From: Streptomyces cyaneogriseus subsp. noncyanogenus
GTDB taxonomy: Bacteria > Actinomycetota > Actinomycetes > Streptomycetales > Streptomycetaceae
NCBI RefSeq assembly: GCF_000931445.1
Contig: NZ_CP010849.1
Coordinates: 1,054,001 to 1,118,000 of the forward strand
Reading direction: 5' to 3'
Length of the DNA stretch: 64,000 nucleotides
The position numbers were made by a program, and so were the translations under genes. Below, one piece after another: positions 1-9,369 of this stretch. The notes below the pieces were generated by a model. It ran no database searches. It was given only the letters and a program-made list of their open reading frames with translations, and was not told the DNA's origin. Within the stretch, counting starts at the first letter, position 1. Each line of letters opens with the position of its first letter.

Positions 1-344
1 GCACCACGTGTCTTCTAAAATTCCCCACATCTCTGCTCTCTTGCAGGTCAGAATATCTGTGGGCGGCTTCCTGCGTGGTCGGGACACCCGCCCAGCCGTT
101 GACAGCCGAATGAACACGTTTCTACGGTTGGATCTCGAGCGGACGCCGATCCCTGACCCTTCGTCAGGTCAGCCTCAGTCACTCGGCAGACCCGCCTATC
201 CGCCAGTCCTGCTCGGTTTGCAATGGGCAGCCGCATGCCGCCGCGTTTTCCGCGAGGGCCCGGCACATTCTCGCCACCGTGCAAGTGACCACTCATAGGA
301 ACAGTGCATCCAGTCGTCGGTCCCACCCTCTCCAGAAGGTGGCC

Positions 345-1673
345 ATGGAGCGCTCCTTGATGTCCTCTTCCGTTCCTCTCCGTTCTCTGTCATCACCTCT
401 GACGACAGCCGAGCCGAGCCGTGCCGGCCCCCCACGCTCTGACGCACATCACCGCGCGTTCCGAAACACTCGGGTCGACAGTGAGGTGGGTACGCTGCGC
501 AGGGTCCTGACCCACCGACCGGGCCATGAACTGCGGCGGCTGCTTCCCGGCAATCACGCCGACCTCCTTTTCGACGAGATTCCCTGGTTGGAAGCGGCAC
601 AGGCCGAACATGACCGGTTCACCGGGCTGCTCCGGGAGAACGGTGTCGACACCGTGGACCTGTCGTCGGTTCTGACCGCCGCTCTCGCGGAGCCGGACGT
701 GTTCCGACAGGTCGCCTCGGCCGCCGTACGGTCACGGCATCTCGGCCAGGCCCTGGCCGCCTCCGCACATGACCTGCTCGAATCCGCCACCGCAGCACGG
801 AGAACTGAACTCCTTCTCAACGGAGTCACATTGGGGGAGGTGGCGGCGCACTCGCCCCGCAGCGTCAACAGCGCTCTCGGCGCCAAAGGCCGGCCCGCGG
901 ACTGGTTCGTCCTGCCACCACTGGTGAACTCGATGTTCGTCCGGGACAGCAGCAGTTGGATCGGCGACCGGTACAGCGCCAATTCCATGGCAAGCCGAAC
1001 GCGCAGACCGGAGAGCCTGCTGCTGAGTGCCGCGGCCGATGCCGCGGGTGCTCGGCGCATCCGGGAACGGGAACCCTTGGCGCCTGCCGCCTTCGAGGGA
1101 GGAGACCTTCTCCTGGCAGGAGCCGGATGCGTGGTGATCGGCGTCGGCGAACGCACCACGGCTGCCGCCGCCGAGCAGACAGCCCACTCCTTGCTGAGGT
1201 CCGGCCTGGCCGCTCATGTCTTCGCCGTGCTGCTGCCCGAAGGGCGTCAGTGCATGCACCTCGACACGCTCATGACGATGGTCGATCAGGAGAGCTTCCT
1301 GGTCAGTGGAGTGCACCGCAACCAGTGCCACTGGTTCTCCCTGAAGTTGAGCGCCGATGCCACGGTACGAGCCGACAGCCTGGACGACCCCTTCACAGCA
1401 CTGGCCACCGCGCTCGGACTGAGCGGCATCCGCGTGATCGAGACCGGCGACGACGAGTTCACCATGCGACGCGAGCAGTGGAGCGATGCCGCCAACGTGC
1501 TGACCCTGCGCCCGGGGACAGTCATCGCCTACGACCGGAACACCATGGCCAATGACCGGCTCAGCGCGGCCGGCATCACCGTCCTCACCATCCCCAGCGC
1601 GGAATTGGTCCGCGGCAGAGGCGGTCCCCATTGCCTCTCGTGCCCCTTGGTCCGCGATCCCCTCACGTACTGA
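345..1673 (+). CDS. arcA: Arginine deiminase
   Basis: It hydrolyses L-arginine to citrulline and ammonia in the cytoplasm, the first step of the arginine deiminase route. The C-terminus reads GGPHCLSCPLVRDPL, the pseudomonad-type deiminase signature; the first Cys (about residue 430) is the nucleophile. Other family positions are visible: FVRDSS, EGGDLL and the HLD of CMHLDTLM, which carry the guanidinium-binding Asp/Glu and the catalytic His/Asp. Length is 442 aa against a usual 405-420. An in-frame GTG at 279 would add 22 residues; ATG 345 is chosen because AAGGTGG lies just upstream, and ATG 360 is also possible. No arcB or arcC follows, so a classical fermentative arc operon is not present. 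A methyltransferase gene follows after 112 bp. Confidence 0.85.
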   Translation: MERSLMSSSVPLRSLSSPLTTAEPSRAGPPRSDAHHRAFRNTRVDSEVGTLRRVLTHRPGHELRRLLPGNHADLLFDEIPWLEAAQAEHDRFTGLLRENGVDTVDLSSVLTAALAEPDVFRQVASAAVRSRHLGQALAASAHDLLESATAARRTELLLNGVTLGEVAAHSPRSVNSALGAKGRPADWFVLPPLVNSMFVRDSSSWIGDRYSANSMASRTRRPESLLLSAAADAAGARRIREREPLAPAAFEGGDLLLAGAGCVVIGVGERTTAAAAEQTAHSLLRSGLAAHVFAVLLPEGRQCMHLDTLMTMVDQESFLVSGVHRNQCHWFSLKLSADATVRADSLDDPFTALATALGLSGIRVIETGDDEFTMRREQWSDAANVLTLRPGTVIAYDRNTMANDRLSAAGITVLTIPSAELVRGRGGPHCLSCPLVRDPLTY

Positions 1674-1785
1674 GGTACACCGCCACGGTTTCGCGCACTT
1701 CACCAGGACGCGGTGAAGAAGTCCCTGCCGCCCCTACGACCTCCGCCATCAACCACCGCAAACACCAACGGAAGAAGGAATCAGG

Positions 1786-2640
1786 ATGACGACCTACGAG
1801 CAGCGGCCCGATTTCGCCGACACCGATCGCCACCCCGAGGAGCTGAAGGCCACCGTCAAGTCGGTCTATCAGCAGGTCGCCGGCGAGTACGACGAGCGGA
1901 TACCCGGCCTGGGCCCCAGTGACGACATGTTCACCCAGTCGGAGCGCGACTTCCTGCTCAAGGCCATTCGTTCCGGTGAGAAGGTTCTCGACATCGGATG
2001 CGGCACCGGCCGGTTCACCGTCCCCATGGCCGAGAAGGGAGCGGACGTCAGCGGACTCGACATTTCGCGTCCCATGCTGGACGTGGCTTCGAGCAAGCTG
2101 GCCGAACGCGGCCTGAGCGCGGATTTACGTGAGGGCGACATGGCCCACCTGCCCTTCCCGGACGCCTCCTTCGACACCGTCACCAGCATGCTGGCGCTGA
2201 TGCACGTCCCCCTGGAGGACAGGCCGGCCGTGTTCGGCGAGGTGGCCCGCGTGCTCCGTCCCGGCGGCAGGATGCTGCTGGGCGTGAAGAACTCCGTCTT
2301 CGAGGAGATGTTCACCGGCGACCGCTTCGCCTCCGTCGATGTCACGGACGTGGTCGGCAAGCAGCTCCTGTTCACCAAGACCCGCAGCGGAGAGGAGTAC
2401 GTCGCCCCTTGGTACAGCTTCAGTCCGCAAGACCTCACCACACTGTTCGCCACCGTCGGTATGACCGTCACTCGGCTGCGCGGCAACTCGCCCCTCGCTG
2501 TCTGGCTGGCTGACGAGGTTCTACGGGACGAGTCAGTCAGGGCTTTTGTCAGCAAGACCGAGCGCTTCCTCGCCGAGGTGCCTCCCTTCAACCACTTCGG
2601 CTATCACCTCTTGGTCGAAGCGACCAAGCCCAGGGTGTAA
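1786..2640 (+). CDS. Class I SAM-dependent methyltransferase
   Basis: This is a 284-aa Rossmann-fold methyltransferase. Motif I (VLDIGCGTGRF) lies near residues 68-78, followed by the acidic motif GLDIS, the motif II/III region GDMAHLPFPDASFDTV and a VLRPGG loop, as in the Methyltransf_11/25 families. The substrate cannot be read from the sequence. It follows the arginine deiminase gene on the same strand and is closed by a strong hairpin, so the two may form one unit. That raises the possibility of a modified arginine or citrulline as substrate, which is inference only. The start ATG follows a GAAGGA-type ribosome site. Confidence 0.85.
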   Translation: MTTYEQRPDFADTDRHPEELKATVKSVYQQVAGEYDERIPGLGPSDDMFTQSERDFLLKAIRSGEKVLDIGCGTGRFTVPMAEKGADVSGLDISRPMLDVASSKLAERGLSADLREGDMAHLPFPDASFDTVTSMLALMHVPLEDRPAVFGEVARVLRPGGRMLLGVKNSVFEEMFTGDRFASVDVTDVVGKQLLFTKTRSGEEYVAPWYSFSPQDLTTLFATVGMTVTRLRGNSPLAVWLADEVLRDESVRAFVSKTERFLAEVPPFNHFGYHLLVEATKPRV

Positions 2641-2650
2641 CCAGGACGGA

Positions 2651-2689
2651 CCGGCGGCCCCTTCCCCCTCGACGGGAAGGGGCCGCCGG
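2651..2689 (+). terminator. Strong hairpin terminator after the methyltransferase gene
   Basis: A perfect 16-bp stem (arms 2651-2666 and 2674-2689) encloses a 7-nt loop and starts 11 bp after the methyltransferase stop. It has no T tract, which is usual for Streptomyces terminators. Confidence 0.8.
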
Positions 2690-3107
2690 CCTCGTGTCGA
2701 TCGATCTGCCGCGCCGACGTGAGTCCCTGCCGAGGCAGTCGCCGCCAAACGGCCAAGGGCTGCGGATCATCGCCCCGGTGGTGGCGGGCCCTTGGTCTCC
2801 ATGCCACTGCGGACGATGGTGACGCCACCGCGCGGGGGCGCTCGGTGGCCCGCCGGGCCGGTGCGGCCGCGGTCGCTTCCCGGTGCGGGGCGGAGCCGGT
2901 TCGGCCTCGGTCGGAGAAGCAATGCGGATAGGTGCTTTCCCGCCGACGGTCTTCCTCGTTGAGCAGACGCCGATCTTGTGCGGCCGCTGGGCCGCGGCAC
3001 GACGGCGTGGCTGTCCGGAAGCGTTCCGCCTCCCCCGCCTCCCCCGTCCAGGGGCTCCCGTTCCCGTACGCGGACTGCCTCAAGGCGACCGCACGGAACG
3101 GACAGCG
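2690..3107. other. Non-coding stretch, no gene recognised
   Basis: Between the hairpin and the DUF3883 remnant no reading frame resembles a known protein and codon bias is weak. Possibly the rest of the decayed DUF3883 gene, but I see no upstream domain of it here. Confidence 0.4.
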
Positions 3108-3532
3108 GACTGACCGCGGCCCAGCGGGAGGCCATCGGGTACGTGGGCGAGTGGTACGCCTGCCAGTGGCTGTGCGCGCACTACCCGGACCGCATGAACG
3201 AGACCGGCTTGGTGTCGGGCAACCGCCGCAAAGCCTTCCCCGGCCACTCCGGCGAGGGCGGCCTCGACTTCAGGTCGGCTCCGGCAGCCGACCCTACTTG
3301 TACGAGGTGAAGGCGACCGGGAACGAAGGAGGCCGCTTCGAGCTGGGAGAGAGCGAGGTCCGCGCGGCCCGCCAGCACGCGGGCAACGATCGCTGGCGCC
3401 TCCTGGTGGTCACAAACGCCCTCACCCCTCACAGGATGGCCATCCAGATCCTCCCCCACCCCCTACGGAAAGCGCGGCCGGGGCCGCTACCGCGAGGAGG
3501 GCGGGGCACTGTGCTTCTCGTACCTGCTGTGA
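3108..3532 (+). pseudogene. Remnant of a DUF3883-containing protein, frameshifted
   Basis: Three successive frames encode one continuous domain. The first (3108 to about 3270) gives AIGYVGEWYACQWL...NRRKAFPGHSGEGGLDF. The second (about 3270-3460) gives PYLYEVKATG, FELGESEVRAA and NDRWRLLVV. The third (about 3460-3532) gives YGKRGRGRYREEGGALCFS and the stop. In order these match the C-terminal DUF3883 domain that ends large Streptomyces proteins with a sacsin-like ATPase N-terminus, some linked to defence loci. The ATPase part is missing. The second break lies in C runs, where a sequencing error is possible; the first is not in a homopolymer. Truncation plus two frame breaks argues for a real pseudogene. 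Confidence 0.7.
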
Positions 3533-3533
3533 C

Positions 3534-3580
3534 CTTGACGTTCAACTCCAGCACGAGATGAGTCGGGGTTGAACGTCAAG
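3534..3580 (+). terminator. Hairpin after the DUF3883 remnant
   Basis: Arms 3534-3546 and 3568-3580 are perfect 13-bp inverted repeats (TTGACGTTCAAC and its complement at the core). The stem can be extended by a few pairs into the loop. It begins 2 bp after the remnant's stop codon, so it is probably that gene's terminator. Confidence 0.65.
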
Positions 3581-4372
3581 TTCAACGAGCTCGTGCCCGA
3601 TTGGGGGCGAGACATCGGGCCGGAATCTTGAACGCCGCACCGGCCTCTGCAGCACACAAATGGCCTGCCGTACGGCGGCGGGACGGTCGGCCTGGTGCCG
3701 AAGTCGGCTTGACCTGGCTGTTGAAATGGGCAGGGCCAGGCCCGGCGAGCGCACCCTCCGTACCGTACTGGCCAAGCAGCGGCCGTACGGCAGTCCCGAG
3801 CAAGACCGTCGCTCCGATCGGCGGGATCACCGACCCCCTCTACGGATCTCCGGACTGGCGGACAGCACGCCCGCGACCGAGACCAAAAGCAGCCGGCCGC
3901 TCGTCGAATGGTCATCCAGCCCGCCTCCGGACTGCTGACCGACCGAAGCCCGGTACGGCACCCGCGCTCTCGCGAACGGTACGCCGCCCGTCCCCAGGGC
4001 CGGCCATACCCTCTCCCGCTCCCGGCGAAGGCGGTGCAACGGTCCGAAAGATCCTGGTTCAACGCAGCGTAGTCAGCACCAAGTCAGCACGGGACGGTTG
4101 AAGACGGGGGCTGACGTGGGCTTTCAGTCAGCACCGAACCAGCACGGGAGTCAGCAGCGCACCGCCAAAATACCCCCAACTACGCGCACCGGACAGCACT
4201 GGTCTCGACCACTCTCGCGCCCCTGAACCACCCCTCCCCGGCCCCGGCATGGTGGCCGCACGCATAGCCGCCCCCAGAACTATGGCGTCCCACCACATAC
4301 GCCTCTGACCTGCGCGTTCCTACCGTGTGGCGACACGCAATCGTCCCCGTCGAACGTCAGGAAGTGGTGCCG
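3581..4372. other. Gene-poor stretch before the MHS transporter
   Basis: About 790 bp in which I see no convincing gene on either strand. The open frames are short or have implausible composition. It contains the 24-bp imperfect direct repeat listed separately and presumably the transporter promoter. Base composition is slightly less GC-rich than the neighbouring core genes. Confidence 0.4.
4071..4149. repeat. Imperfect 24-bp direct repeat
   Basis: The unit at 4071-4094 recurs at 4126-4149 with 21 of 24 bases identical. Both begin AGTCAGCACC and end CAGCACGGGA. A further GTCAGCA follows at about 4150. No integrase or tRNA end is adjacent. It could be a protein-binding site or a relic of an attachment site; nothing in the sequence decides. 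Confidence 0.5.
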
Positions 4373-5746
4373 ATGTCGTCGCCCGCGACCGCTCCCCCAG
4401 CCCCGTCCAATCTCAAGCGCATCGTCGCCGCCAGTCTCATCGGCACCACCATCGAGTGGTACGACTTCTTCCTGTACGGTTCCGCCGCCGCGCTCGTCTT
4501 CAACAAGCTTTTCTTTCCCGATTCCGATCCGCTGGTCGGCACGCTGCTGTCTTTCCTGACGTACGCCGTCGGGTTCGCCGCCCGGCCCCTGGGCGCCCTG
4601 GTGTTCGGGCACTACGGCGACCGGCTCGGGCGCAAGAAGCTGCTGGTGCTGAGTCTGCTGCTGATGGGCGGGGCGACCTTCGCGATCGGGTTGCTGCCCA
4701 CGCACGCGACCATCGGGACCGCCGCGCCCGTGCTGCTGACCGTATTGCGGCTGGTCCAGGGTTTCGCGCTCGGTGGTGAGTGGGGCGGGGCGGTGCTGCT
4801 GGTGTCGGAGCACGGGGACGCGCGGCGGCGTGGGTTCTGGGCCTCCTGGCCGCAGACCGGCGCGCCCGCGGGGCAGTTGCTGGCGACGGGTGTGCTGTCC
4901 CTGCTGACCGCCCTCCTGTCGGACGAGGCGTTCGGCGACTGGGGCTGGCGGATCCCGTTCCTGCTCTCCGGGGTCCTGGTGATCGTCGGTCTGTGGATCC
5001 GTCTGTCCGTCGACGAATCGCCCGTGTTCCAGCAGGCTCTGGAGCGTGCCGAGGCCAAGTCCGCGCAGGACGAGCGGATGCCGCTCGTCTCCGTGCTGCG
5101 GTACCACTGGCGCGACGTGCTGGTCGCGATGGGCGCCCGCATGGCGGAGAACATCAGCTACTACGTCATCACCGCCTTCATCCTCGTCTACGCCACCACC
5201 TCGGCCGGCGTCTCCAAGCAGACCGCGCTGAACGCGGTGCTGATCGCCTCCGCCGTGCACTTCGCGGTCATCCCGGCCTGGGGCGCGTTGTCGGACCGGA
5301 TCGGCCGGCGTCCGGTGTATCTGCTGGGCGCGGCCGGGGTGGGACTGTGGATGTTCCCGTTCTTCGCGCTGATCGACACGGGCGAATTCGGCAGCCTGCT
5401 CCTGGCGGTGACCGTGGGCCTGGTGCTGCACGGGGCGATGTACGCGCCGCAGGCGGCGTTCTTCTCCGAGATGTTCGCCACGCGGATGCGCTACTCCGGC
5501 GCCTCCATCGGCGCCCAGTTCGCCTCGGTCGCCGCGGGCGCCCCGGCGCCGCTGATCGCCACGGCGCTGCTGTCCGACTACGGCAGCTCCACCCCGATCT
5601 CCCTGTACGTGATCGCCGCGGCCGTGCTGACCGTCGTCGCCGTGGCCGTGGCCAAGGAGACCCGCCACCGGGACCTGGCCGAGGTCGCGTCCGGCACCGG
5701 CACCGAACCGGCCACGTCCAGGAAGGAGGACGCCCGCGCCAGGTGA
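4373..5746 (+). CDS. MHS-family MFS metabolite:H+ symporter
   Basis: This 457-aa inner-membrane permease belongs to the metabolite:H+ symporter branch of the major facilitator superfamily (ProP, ShiA, KgtP relatives). Signatures are GTTIEWYDFFLYG near residue 20, the loop 2-3 motif GHYGDRLGRKK, RLVQGFALGGEWGGA in helix 4 and SDRIGRRP between helices 8 and 9. About 12 hydrophobic segments are visible. The substrate is probably a carboxylate or betaine-type compound but cannot be fixed. The start ATG is chosen because AGGAAG precedes it. A PucR/GAF regulator converges on it 41 bp downstream. Confidence 0.88.
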   Translation: MSSPATAPPAPSNLKRIVAASLIGTTIEWYDFFLYGSAAALVFNKLFFPDSDPLVGTLLSFLTYAVGFAARPLGALVFGHYGDRLGRKKLLVLSLLLMGGATFAIGLLPTHATIGTAAPVLLTVLRLVQGFALGGEWGGAVLLVSEHGDARRRGFWASWPQTGAPAGQLLATGVLSLLTALLSDEAFGDWGWRIPFLLSGVLVIVGLWIRLSVDESPVFQQALERAEAKSAQDERMPLVSVLRYHWRDVLVAMGARMAENISYYVITAFILVYATTSAGVSKQTALNAVLIASAVHFAVIPAWGALSDRIGRRPVYLLGAAGVGLWMFPFFALIDTGEFGSLLLAVTVGLVLHGAMYAPQAAFFSEMFATRMRYSGASIGAQFASVAAGAPAPLIATALLSDYGSSTPISLYVIAAAVLTVVAVAVAKETRHRDLAEVASGTGTEPATSRKEDARAR

Positions 5747-5787
5747 TCCGCCCGGGTCCGGCCCCCGTGCGCTCCCGCGTACGGGGG

Positions 5788-7875
5788 TCAGCGCGGTGCC
5801 GGTGCCGCCAGGCGGTGCAGGCGCAGGGCGAGCTGTATCTCCAGGGCGCGGGCGGGGCTCTGCCAGTCGCCGCCCAGGAGTCGGCCGACGCGTTCCAGGC
5901 GCTGTGCCACCGTGTTCACGTGGACATGGAGCTCGTTCTTGGTGCGGGCTGGGCTCATGCCGCAGGCGAAGTACGCCTCCAGGGTGCGCAGCAGCTCCGT
6001 GCCCCGGCGTTCGTCGTAGGCGACGACCTCGCCGATGGTCCTGTCGACGAAGCCCGCGATGTCGCCGTCCCCGGCCAGGAGGAGCCCCAGGAAGCCGAAG
6101 TCCTCGGCGGCGGCGCCGTCCCCGGAGCGGCCGAGCAGCCGCAGGGCCTCCAGGCAGCGCCGGGCTTCCGCGTAGGCGGTGGCCACGGCGTCGGGGCGGG
6201 CCGCCGGGTCCTCGACGGGGGCGGAGGCGCCGACGGTGACCGCCTCGTGGACGGCCGCGCCCAGGTGCCGGGCGGTGCGGCGGGCCACCTCGGTGGCGGT
6301 CTGGGCCGGGCCGAGGGGCAGCAGCAGGACGGTGCCGCCGTCGCGGGCGGCGGCCAGGCCGTGTCTCGTGGCGGCGAGGTGGGAGGCGGCGGCCCACAGG
6401 CGGCGGCGGGCGTCCGCCTCCTGGTCGGCGTCGGTCGCGGGGCCGTCGAGGCGGGCCGCGAGCACGGTGTGGGTGGTGCCGAGGTCGGCGTCCAGCCGCC
6501 GGGCGCGGTCGCGCAGCAGCCGCGGGTCGCGGTCGCGCTCGTCGAGCAGGTCGTCGAGCAGCTCGCCCCGGACGCGCTGCTCGGCCTCGGCGGCGGAGCG
6601 GCGGGCGAGCAGCAGGAGCGAGGTGACCATCGCGGCCCGTTCCAGGGTGCGCTGGTCGACCGGGTCGAGTCCGGGGTGGCCGCGCAGCACGAGCGCGCCG
6701 AGCTGTTCACCGCCCGCGGTGACGGCGGCGATCCAGTCGTCTCCGTGGCGCACCGCGTGTCCCTCGGTGCGGGACGCCTCCAGGGCGTCGGCCGGTGCGG
6801 CGCCGGCCTCGGTGAACTCGACGGTGCCGTCGAGGACTTCGGAGACCGCGGCGGCCACGTCGTGCACCCCGCCGCCGCGCAGGACCAGTTCGGCGAGGCG
6901 GTCGTGGACGTCGGAGGCTCGTTCGATGACGGCGCTGCGGTCCCGGATGATCTCGTTGGCCCGTTCCAGGCCGGCCAGGGCGGAGCGGGTCTCGGTGAGC
7001 AGGTTCGCGGTGTCGATGGCCGCTGCGGCGAGGGCGGCGAAGGAACCGAGGAGGGCGATCTGCTCCCGCTCGAAGACCCGGGCCCGCCGGTCGGCGGCGA
7101 ACAGCACGCCGATGACGTGGTGCCCGAGCATCAGGGGGACGCCGAGGATGGCCACCAGCCCCTCGTCTCGTACGGCGACGTCGATGGTGCGCGTGTGCTG
7201 GAAGCGGGCGTCCTTGAAGTAGTCGTCGGTGACGTAGGGGCGGGCGGTCTGGGCGACGAGGCCGCCCAGGCCCTCCCCCATGCCCAGGCGTAGCTGCTGG
7301 AAGCGGGCCGCGACCGAGCCCTCGGTCACGCGCATGTAGGTGTCGCCCCGGGCCGGGTCGTTGAGACTGAGGTAGGCCACGTCCGTGCCGAGCAGGGAAC
7401 GGGCGCGCTGCACGATCGCCCGCAGGACCGCGTCCACGTCCCGCAGTCCGGCCAGGTCGTGGGCGGTCTCGAAGAGGGCGGACAGTTCGGCCTCCCGGCG
7501 GCGCCGTCCCTCCAGCTCCGAGCGCACCCGCAGGGCGAGCAGCTTGGCGTGTTCGAGCGCGGCGATCCGCTCGGCCGGCCGGCCTTCGGCGCGGGCGAGC
7601 AGCACCGGCTGCTCGTAGGCGTCCGCGGACGCCCCTCGGGCCAGGAGCTCCAGGAACGGCGTCTCGGTGCTCTCCTCGGTCCTCTTCGTGTCCCTCGCGC
7701 CGCTCGTCGCCCCGTCCGCCGCGGCCGTGCCCGCGCGGGCGGGACCGAAGCCGCCGGGGCCGCCCGCCGGAACCTCTGCCGGACCGGCGGGCCTCCGGTC
7801 CGTGGCGGCGCCGTCGCCGGCCGGCGCCCCGGCGGCGGTGGCGGGGCGCTCGGTGGACTGCACGTGATCGCGGGA
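5788..7875 (-). CDS. GAF-domain transcriptional regulator of the PucR/CdaR type
   Basis: This 695-aa regulator has a low-complexity N-terminus, a coiled segment and a GAF sensor (about residues 130-290: GTDVAYLSLND, GLGGLVAQTARPYVTDDY, ILGVPLMLGHHVIGVLF). A CdaR GGDEF-like middle region follows, and then a C-terminal PucR-type helix-turn-helix (NELHVHVNTVAQRLERVGRLLG). It probably controls a nearby catabolic gene such as the SDR dehydrogenase upstream on the same strand or the converging MHS transporter. An in-frame ATG at 7896 is an alternative start. The ligand is unknown. Confidence 0.85.
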   Translation of the reverse strand, partial: SRDHVQSTERPATAAGAPAGDGAATDRRPAGPAEVPAGGPGGFGPARAGTAAADGATSGARDTKRTEESTETPFLELLARGASADAYEQPVLLARAEGRPAERIAALEHAKLLALRVRSELEGRRRREAELSALFETAHDLAGLRDVDAVLRAIVQRARSLLGTDVAYLSLNDPARGDTYMRVTEGSVAARFQQLRLGMGEGLGGLVAQTARPYVTDDYFKDARFQHTRTIDVAVRDEGLVAILGVPLMLGHHVIGVLFAADRRARVFEREQIALLGSFAALAAAAIDTANLLTETRSALAGLERANEIIRDRSAVIERASDVHDRLAELVLRGGGVHDVAAAVSEVLDGTVEFTEAGAAPADALEASRTEGHAVRHGDDWIAAVTAGGEQLGALVLRGHPGLDPVDQRTLERAAMVTSLLLLARRSAAEAEQRVRGELLDDLLDERDRDPRLLRDRARRLDADLGTTHTVLAARLDGPATDADQEADARRRLWAAASHLAATRHGLAAARDGGTVLLLPLGPAQTATEVARRTARHLGAAVHEAVTVGASAPVEDPAARPDAVATAYAEARRCLEALRLLGRSGDGAAAEDFGFLGLLLAGDGDIAGFVDRTIGEVVAYDERRGTELLRTLEAYFACGMSPARTKNELHVHVNTVAQRLERVGRLLGGDWQSPARALEIQLALRLHRLAAPAPR

Positions 7876-7966
7876 CATGGTCACAGGATTCCCCATCGGC
7901 GGGCCGCCGCGGCAGCCCTGTGGAAAACTCGGCGGCCCCCGGGCCGGGGCCGGTGCCGCACCGGGT

Positions 7967-8767
7967 TCAGTGCGCCGTCCAGCCGCCGTCCAGGACGAGC
8001 GAGGCGCCGGTGATGAAGGACGCCTGCGGGCCGCACAGGTATGCCACGGCCTCGGCGACCTCCTCCGGTTCGATGAGCCGCTTGACCGCGCTGTCGCGCA
8101 GCAGCACGTCGGTCAGGATCCGGTCCTCGGGCAGGCCGTGCGCACGCGACTGGTCGGTGAGCTGTTCCTCGACCAGCGGGGTGCGGACGTAGCCCGGGTT
8201 CACGCAGTTCGACGTGACTCCATGGGCGGCTCCTTCGAGGGCGGCGGTCTTGGACAGCCCTTCCAGCCCGTGCTTGGCGGCAACGTAGGCCGCCTTGTAG
8301 GGCGAGGCGCGCAGTCCGTGGACCGAGGACACGTTGACGATGCGGCCCCAGCCCTGCCCGTACATGTGGGGCAGGGCCCCGCGGATCAGCCGGAACGGCG
8401 CCTCCAGCATCACGGTGAGGACCGTGTGGAAGACATCGGGGGGAAAGTCCTCCAGCGGTCGCACCAGTTGCAGCCCGGCGTTGTTGACGAGGACGTCGGT
8501 GCCTGCGGCGATGAGCTCGGCGGCGTCGAGGTCGGTCAGGTCGACGACGTGCGGCTCGACGGCGCCCGCCAGCTCCCCGGCGTGCCCGGCGAGCTCCTCC
8601 AGGCCGGCGGCGTCCCGGTCGACCGCTCTCACCTTGGCCCCGGCGGCCGCCAGCCGCAGTGTGCAGGCACGGCCGATACCGCCGGCGGCGCCGGTGACGA
8701 GTGCGGTGCGGCCGCCGAGGTCGAGGGCGGGGGCCTGGGGTCCCGGAAGGGCGCTGGGCGAGGTCAT
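7967..8767 (-). CDS. SDR oxidoreductase, probable 3-hydroxybutyrate dehydrogenase
   Basis: This 266-aa short-chain dehydrogenase would oxidise (R)-3-hydroxybutyrate to acetoacetate with NAD. It has the cofactor loop TGAAGGIG (residues 25-32), NNAG, a catalytic Ser in NVSSVHG and the YVAAK active-site pair. The C-terminal pattern NPGYVRTPLVEEQ...FITGASLVLDGGWTAH is what distinguishes hydroxybutyrate dehydrogenases from other SDRs. The PucR/GAF regulator lies about 90 bp downstream on the same strand and may control it. The family assignment is firm, the substrate moderately so. Confidence 0.85.
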   Translation of the reverse strand: MTSPSALPGPQAPALDLGGRTALVTGAAGGIGRACTLRLAAAGAKVRAVDRDAAGLEELAGHAGELAGAVEPHVVDLTDLDAAELIAAGTDVLVNNAGLQLVRPLEDFPPDVFHTVLTVMLEAPFRLIRGALPHMYGQGWGRIVNVSSVHGLRASPYKAAYVAAKHGLEGLSKTAALEGAAHGVTSNCVNPGYVRTPLVEEQLTDQSRAHGLPEDRILTDVLLRDSAVKRLIEPEEVAEAVAYLCGPQASFITGASLVLDGGWTAH

Positions 8768-8821
8768 GGCACGACCCTAGGCAGCCTTCACGCCCCACCC
8801 CATGTGGTCACGCCCTACAGT

Positions 8822-9301
8822 TCAGCCGCAATCGGTGGCATCGAACCACGTGGGCCCGTCCGACATGGCCTGCTTGATCCGGAACAGCGCGAACTCGTTG
8901 AGGTCCGGCAGCGCGTCCACCGCGAACCAGCCCACCTCCAGCGACTCGTCGTCGTTGACCTGGGCCTCGCCCCCCAGGGCCCGGCAGCGGAAGGTGATGT
9001 CCATGTACTGGCAGACGTCACCGTTGTCGTACGTCACCGGGCTCAGTGCCTGGACCAGGACGACCCGCTCGACCGCGCACCGGATCGCGGTCTCCTCGTA
9101 CACCTCGCGCACGGCACAGGCGGCGGGCTGCTCCCCCGGTTCCGGGATGCCGCCGATCACCGACCACCGACGGGTGTCGGACCTGCGGTTCAGCAGCACC
9201 CTGCCCTGCTCGTCGAAGACGAGGGCGGTGACGCCGGGAAGCCACAGCAACTGGTGCCCCGCCGAGGCGCGGAGCTCGCGGATGAAATCGGGAGTAGCCA
9301 T
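8822..9301 (-). CDS. NUDIX hydrolase
   Basis: A 159-aa pyrophosphohydrolase. The Nudix box GIPEPGEQPAACAVREVYEE-T-AI (around residues 50-72) fits GX5EX7REUXEEXGU, with the last glycine position occupied by A. An Arg-rich loop (LLNRRSDTRRWS) precedes it. The subfamily resembles the small ADP-ribose or NADH pyrophosphatase-like enzymes common in Streptomyces; the substrate is not evident. It reads in the same direction as the SDR gene 54 bp downstream. Confidence 0.88.
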   Translation of the reverse strand: MATPDFIRELRASAGHQLLWLPGVTALVFDEQGRVLLNRRSDTRRWSVIGGIPEPGEQPAACAVREVYEETAIRCAVERVVLVQALSPVTYDNGDVCQYMDITFRCRALGGEAQVNDDESLEVGWFAVDALPDLNEFALFRIKQAMSDGPTWFDATDCG

Positions 9302-9369
9302 GGGCCCGACCTTAAGGGGCCTTCTCGGTCACCTCCCGTACCGGCAAGGGGCGTGCGAGCGGCGTACGG

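Noticed and set aside
4040..4070. tRNA-like segment with GGTTCAACGC
   Set aside because: Resembles a T loop only; no acceptor stem, anticodon arm or D arm can be folded around it.
4280..6397. 705-aa minus-strand open frame over the MHS transporter
   Set aside because: Antisense to the transporter and in the wrong frame of the PucR-type regulator; composition is typical of GC-rich shadow frames.
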